Assembly (NCBI RefSeq): GCF_015668195.1 | Contig: NZ_JADPFC010000001.1 | Location: 496,001 to 560,000, forward strand | DNA length: 64,000 bases | DNA from: Romboutsia_C sp015668195 | GTDB lineage: Bacteria; Bacillota; Clostridia; Peptostreptococcales; Peptostreptococcaceae | Direction of reading: 5' to 3' | Part shown: positions 32,888 to 41,889 of the stretch, piece after piece | Position numbering within the stretch: position 1 is the stretch's first letter | How the letters are laid out: every line of letters starts with the position of its first letter | The notes under the pieces: model-generated | Seen by the model: the letters and a program-made list of their open reading frames with translations, nothing else | What the model was told of the DNA's origin: nothing | Databases searched by the model: none | Translations under genes and position numbers: made by a program

Positions 32888-34795
32888 ATGTATTTATATA
32901 TAATCATAGTAGTATTGTTATTAAGTTACTTTATATCAAGGCAAAAACCTAAGTATAGAAAAGTACTAATAACAACAAATACAGTTACATCCATTGTATA
33001 TATAGTATGGAGATTTACGGTTATACCTATAAACAATGGTATGTTTAGTTTTATAATGGGGACTAGTTTATACTTAGCAGAGATAGTAGGATTAATATCA
33101 TTTTTAAATTTTAAATTTTTGTTTACTAGAGAATATAAAATAGAAAAGAAAAGCATAAAAAATTTTGCATACAATAGGGTACCAAATGTAGATGTATTAA
33201 TATGCACTTATAATGAGCCACTAGATTTATTAGAAAAAACAATAGTAGCTAGTATGGGGATGGAGTATGATAAGAATAAATTTAAAGTATATGTGTGTGA
33301 TGATGGAAGAAGGGATAGTTTAAAAAAATTATGTAAGAAATACAAAGTAAATTATATTACTAGAGAAGATAATAAAGGTGCGAAGGCTGGAAATATAAAT
33401 AATGTACTTAAATATATAAAAGGAGATTTATTTGCAGTATTAGATGCAGATATGATTCCCAAAAAAGATTTTTTATCTAAAACCGTTGGGTACTTTGTAG
33501 ATGAAAATTTAGCTTTTGTTCAAACACCACAAGTATACTATAACCAAGATATGTATCAATACAATTTAAATAAGAATATACCTAATGAGCAAGATTTCTT
33601 TATGAGAGAAATTGAAGAAGCGAGGGCATCTATAAATGCAGTTTTACATGTAGGTACAAATGCAGTATTTAGGAGATCTACTGTTGAAGAAATTGGTGGT
33701 TACCCAACATGCTCAATAACTGAAGATATGGCAGTAGGAATGTTGTTACAATCAAAAGGGTATACTACAATGTTTATCAATGAAGTATTAGTTTTAGGTT
33801 TAAGTGCAACTACGTTTTCAGAGTTAGTGAAGCAAAGGGATCGTTGGTGTAGAGGTAATTTACAGGTGTTAAAGAAATTTAACCCTTTATTTACTAGAGG
33901 ACTTACTCTAAGTCAAAAAATTGCATATTTGGATGGTGCTATATATTGGTTTTCTAGTTTACAAAAGTTAATTTATATAATTTGTCCTTTAGTATATTTA
34001 ACTACTCAAAAACTTATAATAAATGCGGATGCTTATTCGTTGATTAGTATGTTCGTGCCATATTTATTGGGACAGATTTTAATATTTAATACATTGTCAC
34101 CAAAAACTAGAAGCTTAAAATGGGCACATTATTATGAAATGGCTATGGCACCTCATATAAGCTTATCTGTACTTAAAGAGATGTTATCTATAAAGGTTAA
34201 TTTTAATGTTACTTCAAAGGATATTACTAATGATAGAAAACAGTTCCAGTTTAGAATAGCCATGCCTCATATAGTTATAATAGTAGTTACTTTAATTGGT
34301 TGGTATATTAGTGGAAAAATGTTTTTAGAAGGTAATATACACGTAGGTGCATATCTTATTAATATGGGATGGAGTATTTTTAATTTTATTGGAGCAATTA
34401 TATGTATAAAGGTTGCTTATCAAAAGCCTATATTTAGAAATACAGAAAGAATTGAAGTTGTAGATGATATAAGAATTGAGTTAGAAGATGGTATGAATCG
34501 TTTAAGAGGAAAGGTAGTAGATATATCTGAGAAAGGCATTGGAATAGAGTTAAGTAATGATGAAGAGATCGAACTCGGAAATAAGCTAGGTTTAGTTATT
34601 AAAGGGATTAAGATTAATTGTAAGGTTGCTAGAAAAAGAGGTACAATAGTTGGGTTAACTTATGATAATCTAAATGTTGAGCAAATGGAGATGATTATGG
34701 ATATTTATGTGGATAATATGAGTCCTTATTATGATCCAAAGAGAACTCAGCGATATGTAGAAGATAAAAATATAGAAAAATCAGTAGCTGTATAA
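32888..34795 (+). CDS. BcsA-like family 2 glycosyltransferase with C-terminal PilZ domain
   Basis: 635 residues, membrane-embedded. Two N-terminal helices, then the GT-A domain: TYNEP, DDG (138-140), DAD (186-188), TED (278-280) and QRDRW (316-320) are the processive-synthase residues. About four helices follow, then a PilZ domain with RNTER (517-521) and DISEKG (545-550), both c-di-GMP-binding motifs. It should polymerise a beta-linked polysaccharide and export it under c-di-GMP control, as in cellulose synthase. No BcsB-like partner lies beside it. ATG at 32888 is behind GGGGAGAG. Confidence 0.93.
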   Translation: MYLYIIIVVLLLSYFISRQKPKYRKVLITTNTVTSIVYIVWRFTVIPINNGMFSFIMGTSLYLAEIVGLISFLNFKFLFTREYKIEKKSIKNFAYNRVPNVDVLICTYNEPLDLLEKTIVASMGMEYDKNKFKVYVCDDGRRDSLKKLCKKYKVNYITREDNKGAKAGNINNVLKYIKGDLFAVLDADMIPKKDFLSKTVGYFVDENLAFVQTPQVYYNQDMYQYNLNKNIPNEQDFFMREIEEARASINAVLHVGTNAVFRRSTVEEIGGYPTCSITEDMAVGMLLQSKGYTTMFINEVLVLGLSATTFSELVKQRDRWCRGNLQVLKKFNPLFTRGLTLSQKIAYLDGAIYWFSSLQKLIYIICPLVYLTTQKLIINADAYSLISMFVPYLLGQILIFNTLSPKTRSLKWAHYYEMAMAPHISLSVLKEMLSIKVNFNVTSKDITNDRKQFQFRIAMPHIVIIVVTLIGWYISGKMFLEGNIHVGAYLINMGWSIFNFIGAIICIKVAYQKPIFRNTERIEVVDDIRIELEDGMNRLRGKVVDISEKGIGIELSNDEEIELGNKLGLVIKGIKINCKVARKRGTIVGLTYDNLNVEQMEMIMDIYVDNMSPYYDPKRTQRYVEDKNIEKSVAV

Positions 34796-34961
34796 ACGTA
34801 ATTTAAGTGTTTGACTTAATATAAATTAAGTCAGATTTTTTTGTAATAATTCCTATGAGATTAAGGATGTTATAAGTATAAGGAAGAAGAACAGTGTTAA
34901 ATGAAAAGAAAACAATAAATTAAATGAACTTATATTTACTAGAAGGTAAAAAGTAAATTAA

Positions 34962-35045
34962 TTTCGGGTATTATTTCTGATATTCCTCTCCATAATTGAA
35001 GTCCACGAAAAAGGTATTGACCATATTTAGTCAATATCTTTTTTA
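34962..35045 (+). ncRNA. Family C element, copy 2 (terminator-containing)
   Basis: CTCTCCATAATTGAAGTCCACGAAAAA then GTATTGAC / GTCAATAT hairpin and T tail, 170 bp after the glycosyltransferase stop; probably in its 3' untranslated region. Confidence 0.5.
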
Positions 35046-35145
35046 TTTTGAAAATTATTGAAATAAAGTATTATATGTATTACTATATATAACACAAATA
35101 ATACTTTATTTTAGTTTCAAATTATTTTAAAATCGAGGTGTTTTA

Positions 35146-35538
35146 ATGATTATTAATTTAAATTTTGAAAGTGAAGTTCCTATTTATTTACAACTTAGAA
35201 ATGAGATTGTAATAGGAATTGGTAAGGGGGAATTTGTTCAGGGAGAAGGTATTCCTACTGTTAGACAAATGGCTGAGGATTTAGGGATTAATCCTATGAC
35301 AGTTAATAAGGCTTACGGTCTTTTAAAAAGAGAAGGTTTTATTACAATTGATAGAAGGCATGGGGCTAAGGTTAATTTACTTTCTGGTGGAAAGTTAGAG
35401 TTTAAGGAAAAGTTAGAGGAAGACTTGAATTTGGTTATATCAGAAGCTAGTATCAAAGGTGTAAAAAAAGAAGAGTTTATGGATATGTGTGAGAATATAT
35501 TTAATCTGATGAAATGTGTGTCCTTAGATAGTAAATAG
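35146..35538 (+). CDS. GntR-family regulator (YtrA-like)
   Basis: 130 residues: short winged helix PIYLQLRNEIVIGIGKGEFV, GEGIPTVRQMAEDLGINPMTVNKAYGLLKREGFI, then a short helical tail and no ligand-binding domain, as in the YtrA subgroup. YtrA regulators usually repress an adjacent membrane protein or ABC operon; the next gene, 17 bp downstream, encodes a DUF5808-like membrane protein. Confidence 0.9.
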   Translation: MIINLNFESEVPIYLQLRNEIVIGIGKGEFVQGEGIPTVRQMAEDLGINPMTVNKAYGLLKREGFITIDRRHGAKVNLLSGGKLEFKEKLEEDLNLVISEASIKGVKKEEFMDMCENIFNLMKCVSLDSK

Positions 35539-35555
35539 GGGGGGGAAGAAAATAT

Positions 35556-36947
35556 ATGAAGAATTTTATCTTAATGCCTGCATTTATTATGATTATAATT
35601 ATGGTTTATTTTACAATGAAGAGTGCAGCTAAACCAAGCAGAAATATATTGTTTGGAGTTACTCTTCCAACGCAAGCTTTAAGTGATGATGCTATTTTAA
35701 AGATGATTGATGATTATAAGAGAATAACAAATATATTTACATTAGTAATTATATTAACTGGATTGCCAATAGCTTTTATAAATAAGGAACTTTTATCAGT
35801 TTTATATTTGCTTGCTTGGAGTTTAGTTACGGCAGAATGGTTAGTTAAGCAACCTTATATACATATGAATAGAAAGCTTAAAAAGTTGAAGAAAGATAAT
35901 GAATGGTTTATTGGTGAAAAAAGAGTTGTAAGTATGGATACTAAAATTAGTAGGTTAAAAGATAAGATGCCTATACCTAATAAGTATATTCTTATACCTT
36001 TTGGTATATCTTTGATTCCACTCATTATATCTATAGTTAAATATGATGAAGATTTAAAGTATGCAACTTTTACAGCATTTATATTAATGATTGTATTAGT
36101 ATTATTGTATTTTGTAGGATTTAGAAGTAGTAATAAGCTTAGATTAAAAGTGTATAGCAAAAATAGTGATATTAATTATATTTTGAATAAAGAAGAAAAA
36201 TACTTAAATTCAATTTTTTGGTTTATTACATCTCTAACTTCAAGTATAATTTTCTTGTTTACATATTTAGTAATTTATGAAGTTATTAATGTAAGTTATT
36301 ACGTTATAACTATTATAGCTATTTTAGGAGCTATAATAGTAATTATAGCTCCTATTTATACTAATAATAGGATAAAAAATTTAGAAGAAGAGCTACTTAA
36401 AATAGATAGGGAAGTTATTTATACAGATGATGATGAATATTGGATAGATGGATATAAATATTACAATGAAAATGATCATAACTCAAAAGTAAGACCTAGA
36501 TTTGGATTTAATGTATATACTTATAATTTAGCTACTAAAAAAGGGAAAATATCATATTATTCAGGATTTGTAATATGTGCGGTGATTTTTATACCATTGT
36601 TTTTTAATTTATTAAGTATGGAACTTACTAATCATAAGATTACTATATCAAATGAAAGTATAAGTGTTGATTACCCTTCTTATGATTATGAATTTAGTGT
36701 TAATGATATAGAAGATATTAAATTAGTAGATGAGGTTAGTTTTAAACTGAGAACTAATGGTATAGGCACTGATGAATATTGTAGAGGTAATTTTAAATCT
36801 AGAGAATATGGAAAGTGTAGGGTATATATTTATAATAATAGTAAACCATATATCATTGTAAAATTGAAAAATAACTATTTTATATATAACGAAAAAACTA
36901 AAGATGAGACTATGGATGTATATAATAAGTTAATAGAAAAATTATAA
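35556..36947 (+). CDS. DUF5808-type membrane protein with C-terminal PH-like domain
   Basis: 463 residues. Eight or so helices; after the helix around 250-268 comes DDDEYWIDGYKYYNENDHNSKVRPRFG, the DUF5808 signature, then another helix and a soluble beta-rich end (ISVDYPSYDYEFSVNDIEDI) resembling bacterial PH domains. Paired with the GntR regulator behind GGGGGG. Role unknown; similar GntR-linked proteins are linked to envelope stress. Confidence 0.85.
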   Translation: MKNFILMPAFIMIIIMVYFTMKSAAKPSRNILFGVTLPTQALSDDAILKMIDDYKRITNIFTLVIILTGLPIAFINKELLSVLYLLAWSLVTAEWLVKQPYIHMNRKLKKLKKDNEWFIGEKRVVSMDTKISRLKDKMPIPNKYILIPFGISLIPLIISIVKYDEDLKYATFTAFILMIVLVLLYFVGFRSSNKLRLKVYSKNSDINYILNKEEKYLNSIFWFITSLTSSIIFLFTYLVIYEVINVSYYVITIIAILGAIIVIIAPIYTNNRIKNLEEELLKIDREVIYTDDDEYWIDGYKYYNENDHNSKVRPRFGFNVYTYNLATKKGKISYYSGFVICAVIFIPLFFNLLSMELTNHKITISNESISVDYPSYDYEFSVNDIEDIKLVDEVSFKLRTNGIGTDEYCRGNFKSREYGKCRVYIYNNSKPYIIVKLKNNYFIYNEKTKDETMDVYNKLIEKL

Positions 36948-37017
36948 AATCATTATATGTATATAAGGTATAATGATGACAATGTAAGAATACTTAGATG
37001 GATAAATAAAAGTAAAT

Positions 37018-37064
37018 TTTACTCCCATACCTAAGATGAATTTCTTGGGTATGGGAGTTTCTTA
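37018..37064. terminator. Bidirectional terminator
   Basis: ACTCCCATACC / GGGTATGGGAGT stem flanked by A and T runs, between convergent genes. Duplicate at about 32015-32058. Confidence 0.85.
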
Positions 37065-37069
37065 TGAAA

Positions 37070-37762
37070 TTAAACCACACTACATTCATAGATATTTATC
37101 CAAACTGCTTGTGCTAATAATATAAAACTACAAACCCATACAGCCTTAGTACTTATAGCAATAGATATTAAAGTACCTGGAATAGCTCCTAATGCAAAGG
37201 AGAAAGTAAGACATGCAAAAATAATTAACTTTCTTATGGAATTTTTACTTTTTTCGTCTAATGCATTATATAATAATTGACCAACATTTCTAATATTTCC
37301 TGTACATATAGTTGTGTTAAATGCAACACCAAGGCATTCTCTAAATAAACATAGCTGATATCCCATAAAAAAAGAAACCAAATTAGTAACAATAATATCC
37401 GGGCAAGAAGTAGGTATGAGTCCTATAAAGAATAGTGCAATTGATTCTAAAATCAGGGCTAGTTTTCTCCAGTCTCCTTTGAATTTATGTATTATAAGTA
37501 TAGCTTTAACTAGCTCACTAAATGCAGCACCTAATATACAAGCAACAATTGGAATAAAGTAGCTTAGTGCATCTTGCCACTGACCAAGTGCTATGTTAAT
37601 TCCTAATTTAGACATATTAGCAGTGTGCATATTAGCTAATATATGATTTCTTGTAATGTAGGTATATCCATTCATATACCCTCCAACAATGGTTACTATC
37701 ATTACAAATATAGGCTTTTCCCAAGGAGGGACTTTCTGTTTTCTCTCATTATTATTTTTCAT
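37070..37762 (-). CDS. DUF1275 (YoaK-type) membrane protein
   Basis: 230 residues with six helices. VGGYMNGYTYITRNHILANMHTANM and the later FNTTICTGNIRNVGQLLYNA are the repeated DUF1275 signatures. Function not established. ATG at 37762. A remnant copy is at 32062-32186. Confidence 0.9.
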   Translation of the reverse strand: MKNNNERKQKVPPWEKPIFVMIVTIVGGYMNGYTYITRNHILANMHTANMSKLGINIALGQWQDALSYFIPIVACILGAAFSELVKAILIIHKFKGDWRKLALILESIALFFIGLIPTSCPDIIVTNLVSFFMGYQLCLFRECLGVAFNTTICTGNIRNVGQLLYNALDEKSKNSIRKLIIFACLTFSFALGAIPGTLISIAISTKAVWVCSFILLAQAVWINIYECSVV

Positions 37763-37992
37763 ATAATTTTACCTCTTGACATGTAAATATCACTATTAAT
37801 GATATATATATTATACCCTAAATTATGATAGTTCTTTAAAAATAAATTATTAGCATTACTAAAAGCATTTAGTCTTTTAACTTACGATATTTGAAAATTA
37901 CAATACAGAATAAAAGCGTAAAGACAACTTACATATTTATATGAAGAAGAATAAGTTACTAATAAAGACTTTATATTAATGGAGGTATTTGT

Positions 37993-38805
37993 ATGGGATA
38001 TTATGTTAAAGTAGAATCAAATGTAAAACTTTACGTAGAGGATCTTAACCCAGAGGGGAAGAATACAATAGTATTTTTGCACGGGTGGCCTGGTAGTCAT
38101 AAGTTGTTTGAATATCAGTTTAATCAACTTCCTAAAATGGGATATAGATGTATTGGTATAGATCAAAGAGGATTTGGTAAGTCAGATAAGCCTTATGGAG
38201 GTTACGACTACGATAGATTGTCAGACGATGTTAGATGTGTAGTTAATGCATTAGGGATACATAATTTTACACTGGCAGGACATTCAACTGGAGGAGCTAT
38301 AGCTATCAGGTACATGTCTCGCCATAAAGGATATGGAGTATCTAAACTTGCTCTTTTTGCTGCAGCAGCTCCTAGCCTTATCAAACGTCCAAATTTCCCA
38401 TATGGTTTAGAAAAAGATGCGGTTATCAAAATTATTGAGGGAACATATACTGATCGTCCTAAAATGTTGAGTGATTTTGGTGACATTTTTTTCTTTCAGT
38501 ATATAACTAAACCATTCTCTGATTGGTTCTTGCAATTAGGCTTACAGGCATCAGGTTGGTCAACAGCAGCTATTGCAAATACTTGGATAAATGAAGTTTT
38601 ATTTACTGATTTAGGAGCAATTAATGTCCCAACTTTAATTATTCATGGAATTCATGACAAAGTTGTTCCATTTTCACTAGGCAAAGTACAAAATCAAAGT
38701 ATTAAAAACTCAAAGCTTGTACCATTTGAATTTAGTGGTCATGCATCGTTTTATGATCAGCAAGAGAGATTTAACGAAGAATTGGTAAAATTTATTGAAG
38801 AATAA
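37993..38805 (+). CDS. Alpha/beta hydrolase
   Basis: 270 residues, soluble. Oxyanion-hole HGWPGS (30-35), nucleophile elbow GHSTGG with Ser98, acid Asp222 in HGIHDKVVP and base His250 in FSGHASF: a complete catalytic triad. It resembles haloperoxidase/esterase-type hydrolases (QRGFGKSDKP motif). Substrate unknown. GGAGG ribosome site. A C-terminal fragment of a second copy is at 32299-32421. Confidence 0.93.
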   Translation: MGYYVKVESNVKLYVEDLNPEGKNTIVFLHGWPGSHKLFEYQFNQLPKMGYRCIGIDQRGFGKSDKPYGGYDYDRLSDDVRCVVNALGIHNFTLAGHSTGGAIAIRYMSRHKGYGVSKLALFAAAAPSLIKRPNFPYGLEKDAVIKIIEGTYTDRPKMLSDFGDIFFFQYITKPFSDWFLQLGLQASGWSTAAIANTWINEVLFTDLGAINVPTLIIHGIHDKVVPFSLGKVQNQSIKNSKLVPFEFSGHASFYDQQERFNEELVKFIEE

Positions 38806-38884
38806 AGTTTTGTAGAAGTAAATCTAGCATGGTATTGTAAAAATATATAGAACTTTCATGAGATTGTTGAAATTGATGAGGCTA

Positions 38885-39075
38885 TTAGTAGTAGGATTAT
38901 TTAAGATGAGTAAGGGGTATTTGGTAAGTGTTAAGGGTAAGAGATTAAATTATAGGATATATAAATAAGGAGGAACGATTCGTTCCTCCTTATTATATGT
39001 AAAATAGAATTTACCAAGTTGATTTTTATGAGAATTTAACAAGTCTTAAGCATACTGCAAGTATTTTTGGCATAC
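38885..39075 (+). repeat. Family B repeat, copy 2
   Basis: GGATTATTTAAG, then the ORF 38906-38968 (MSKGYLVSVKGKRLNYRIYK), a hairpin at 38967-38992 (GGAGGAAC-GATTC-GTTCCTCC), then AATTTACCAAGTTGATTTTTATGAGAATTT shared with copies 3 and 4. Follows the hydrolase gene. Confidence 0.8.
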
Positions 39076-39094
39076 TAGTTACATCAATTAAAAT

Positions 39095-39748
39095 TTATAA
39101 ATAATTTTTTAATTTATTCTTGTTTTCATTGTATTTAATTATAGGTTCGGTGTAATATCTATCACATTTTAAAGCATCAAATACCATATTCATTAAAACT
39201 AATTTATACTCCTCATCATAACAATATAAACACAATCCTTCCTTTTTTAAAACATAAGAAATAGGAAATACCTCCATAACAGTATTTTCAAGATGTAACT
39301 TTACAAAAGACTTATTATCTATGGCATCTTCAATTACTTTATATACATCTTTTTTATCAATACTTTTGTCTTCATCTAAGTCTATTATATATATTTCTTC
39401 TAGTTTTTCTAATATTTTATTACATCTATCAGAGTCAACTAGCTTGAATTTTTCAATAAGATCTGTCTTTTTTAAATCTGGTTTTATATGCTGAGAAATA
39501 TATAGTGACAATATTAAATCTTTATAATCATTGTCAGTTAGTATATATTTAGCTATTATATAATTTCTATCTATCTCTATTCCGCCATTTACACCTCGAT
39601 ATGAAATTATAGGAATACCTAAGAGTGATAATTTATCTAAATCTCTCTGTATAGTTTTTTCACATACATTAAACATCTCTGCTAAATTTTTTATTGTAGT
39701 TTTAGAGTTGATTTTTAATAGATAAAAAAGTATTTCTAATAATCTCAT
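39095..39748 (-). CDS. HTH/WYL-type (YafY-like) regulator
   Basis: 217 residues. HTH_11: LLKINSKTTIKNLAEMFNVCEKTIQRDLDKL and the wing ISYRGVNGGIEIDRNY. The second half (SFVKLHLENTVMEVFPISYVLKKEGLCLYCYDEE) is a WYL-like ligand domain. Encoded 20 bp downstream of the M20 amidohydrolase on the same strand, so probably one operon. Confidence 0.88.
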   Translation of the reverse strand: MRLLEILFYLLKINSKTTIKNLAEMFNVCEKTIQRDLDKLSLLGIPIISYRGVNGGIEIDRNYIIAKYILTDNDYKDLILSLYISQHIKPDLKKTDLIEKFKLVDSDRCNKILEKLEEIYIIDLDEDKSIDKKDVYKVIEDAIDNKSFVKLHLENTVMEVFPISYVLKKEGLCLYCYDEEYKLVLMNMVFDALKCDRYYTEPIIKYNENKNKLKNYL

Positions 39749-39768
39749 ATCTTTCTCCTTTTAATCAA

Positions 39769-40953
39769 TTACTTATTATTTTTTAGCCACTCAATAGCAC
39801 AATAAGCATGCATTGCTGCTCCTGTAACCATTATGTCCTCATTAAATACAACTTTATTATTATGCATAGGAAGCCCATATAGTGGATTTTCTTGTTCAGT
39901 ACCTGCACCTAGCATAAAATAAACACTTGGAACTTCGTAAGAGTAAGATGCAAAATCTTCAGAACCCATACCTCCACCTTCAAATGAAACAACAGATTTT
40001 TCTCCAACTAAATCTTTTACATAGTTTCCAAGTTCATTAGCTAAATTTGTATCATTTGTAAGAGGTGGAACAGAAGATAATTCTATAAGTTGTGCTTGTC
40101 CTCTAAACATTTGTGCTGTTGAAGTTACTATTTCACTCATTCTATTAAATATAAATTCGCCTAATTCCTTATCTAAACTTCTTATTGTACCTTCCATAAC
40201 AACTTCTTCAGGTATTATATTTGGAGCATCTCCACCAGCAAATTTACCAATTGTTAGTACTGCTGGTTTAGTTGGAGATATTTCTCTACTAATTATCTCT
40301 TGTAAAGATAAATATATATGAGAAGCAATATTTATAGGATCTACGCCTGTTTCAGGAAGAGCACCATGGCATCCAGTTCCTTTTACAACTATTCTAAATC
40401 TAATACATCCTGCTATACTAGTTCCTAATCCATATAAAACAACATTTGAAGGTGTTCCAGAGTGAACATGCATAGCCATAGCAGCATCAACTTTAGGGTT
40501 TTCAAGTACACCTGCTTTTAACATATTTTTAGCCCCAGTAAATCCTTCTTCATCTGGTTGGAATACTAATTTAACTGTACCTTCAATTTGATTTTGGTTT
40601 TGTTTAAGTAGTTTAGCTGCTCCTAAAAGCATTGCAGTATGCATGTCATGACCGCAAGAATGCATACATCCATTTGTTGATTTAAAATCACACTCAGTAA
40701 ATTCCTCCATTGGAAGTGCATCCATATCTGCTCTTAACAAAAATGTTTTTCCTGGTTTATTTCCTTGTATAGTAGCTATTATACCACTTTCACAAATTTC
40801 CTTTGGATTATACCCAAATGATTTTAATGTATTTATTACAAAAGCCTTTGTTTTAGGTAATTTAGCCCCAACTTCTGGGTTACTATGAATTATTCTTCTA
40901 TAATTTACTATCTCATCTTTTATTAAATCTGCTTGTCTTATAAAGTCATTCAT
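39769..40953 (-). CDS. M20-family amidohydrolase
   Basis: 394 residues. Metal-binding and catalytic residues: CMHSCGHDMHTAM, the general base in QPDEEGFTGA, and MHVHSGTPS, with HGALPETGVDPI and GGGMGSEDFASYSYEVPS. This is the hippurate hydrolase/N-acyl-amino-acid deacylase group, cytosolic, dinuclear metal. ATG at 40953. Divergent from the BceR-like regulator over a 267-bp AT-rich region. Confidence 0.93.
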   Translation of the reverse strand: MNDFIRQADLIKDEIVNYRRIIHSNPEVGAKLPKTKAFVINTLKSFGYNPKEICESGIIATIQGNKPGKTFLLRADMDALPMEEFTECDFKSTNGCMHSCGHDMHTAMLLGAAKLLKQNQNQIEGTVKLVFQPDEEGFTGAKNMLKAGVLENPKVDAAMAMHVHSGTPSNVVLYGLGTSIAGCIRFRIVVKGTGCHGALPETGVDPINIASHIYLSLQEIISREISPTKPAVLTIGKFAGGDAPNIIPEEVVMEGTIRSLDKELGEFIFNRMSEIVTSTAQMFRGQAQLIELSSVPPLTNDTNLANELGNYVKDLVGEKSVVSFEGGGMGSEDFASYSYEVPSVYFMLGAGTEQENPLYGLPMHNNKVVFNEDIMVTGAAMHAYCAIEWLKNNK

Positions 40954-41220
40954 ATATTTGCACCTCTTTATTAATTTTGATAAAAAATTTGCTTATTTTG
41001 TATTTTTCACTATATATAGTAAAAAATTCTTTAAGATATAAAGTGTTTTTTTTAATATAAACCTTAAATAGGACATATATAGTCTGTTTTATAGATATTA
41101 TTTATTTTTGTAGATAAAGTTAATAGTCAATTAAATTTTTAGTGTTTTATATTGAAGACATATAACTAGTAAGATAATATAATTGGTAAGATAAGACAAA
41201 TTATAAATGGGGAGAAAAAC

Positions 41221-41889
41221 ATGTTTACAATAATGATAATTGATGATAATGAACAATTACAAAATGAAATAGGGAATCTACTAATAACAAATGGATACTC
41301 TATCTTAAAACCAAAAGACTTTAATCAAATACCACAAATAGTAAAAGAAAATAATCCAGATTTAATTTTATTAGATATAAATTTACCTAATGATGATGGA
41401 TTTAAAATATGTACAGAAATACGTAGTTTTTCAAAAGTGCCAATAATATTTATAACAAGTAGAAATACAAATATAGATGAACTAATGGCAATTACCTTAG
41501 GTGGAGATGATTTTATTACAAAACCTTACAATACTCAAATACTATTAGCTAGAATAAATGCTCTTATTAAAAGAGCTTATCCAAATGATACTAACATGGA
41601 TATAGTTGAGTATAATAATTTAAAACTAAATATTTTATCAAGTACAATTGAGCACAATGGAAATAGTGAAGAGCTTACAAAAAATGAATTAAAAATACTA
41701 TATTATCTATTAATAAATAAAGGAAAAATTGTATCAAGGGTAGATATTATGGAGTATTTATGGGATAGTTCCATGTTTGTAAATGACAATACACTTACAG
41801 TAAATATTGCAAGGATAAGAAATAAATTAGAAGAAATAGGTCTAAAAGATTTTATAAAAACTAAAAGAGGACAAGGTTATATAATATGA
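41221..41889 (+). CDS. OmpR-family response regulator (BceR-like)
   Basis: 222 residues. Receiver domain with acidic DD at 8-9, phospho-acceptor Asp52 (LLDINLP) and Lys in FITKPY, then a winged-helix output domain ending KTKRGQGYII. Overlaps the kinase gene by four bases. Two GTAAGATAA direct repeats (41169-41177, 41186-41194) lie upstream and might be its binding sites. First gene of a four-gene peptide-detoxification module. Confidence 0.92.
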   Translation: MFTIMIIDDNEQLQNEIGNLLITNGYSILKPKDFNQIPQIVKENNPDLILLDINLPNDDGFKICTEIRSFSKVPIIFITSRNTNIDELMAITLGGDDFITKPYNTQILLARINALIKRAYPNDTNMDIVEYNNLKLNILSSTIEHNGNSEELTKNELKILYYLLINKGKIVSRVDIMEYLWDSSMFVNDNTLTVNIARIRNKLEEIGLKDFIKTKRGQGYII

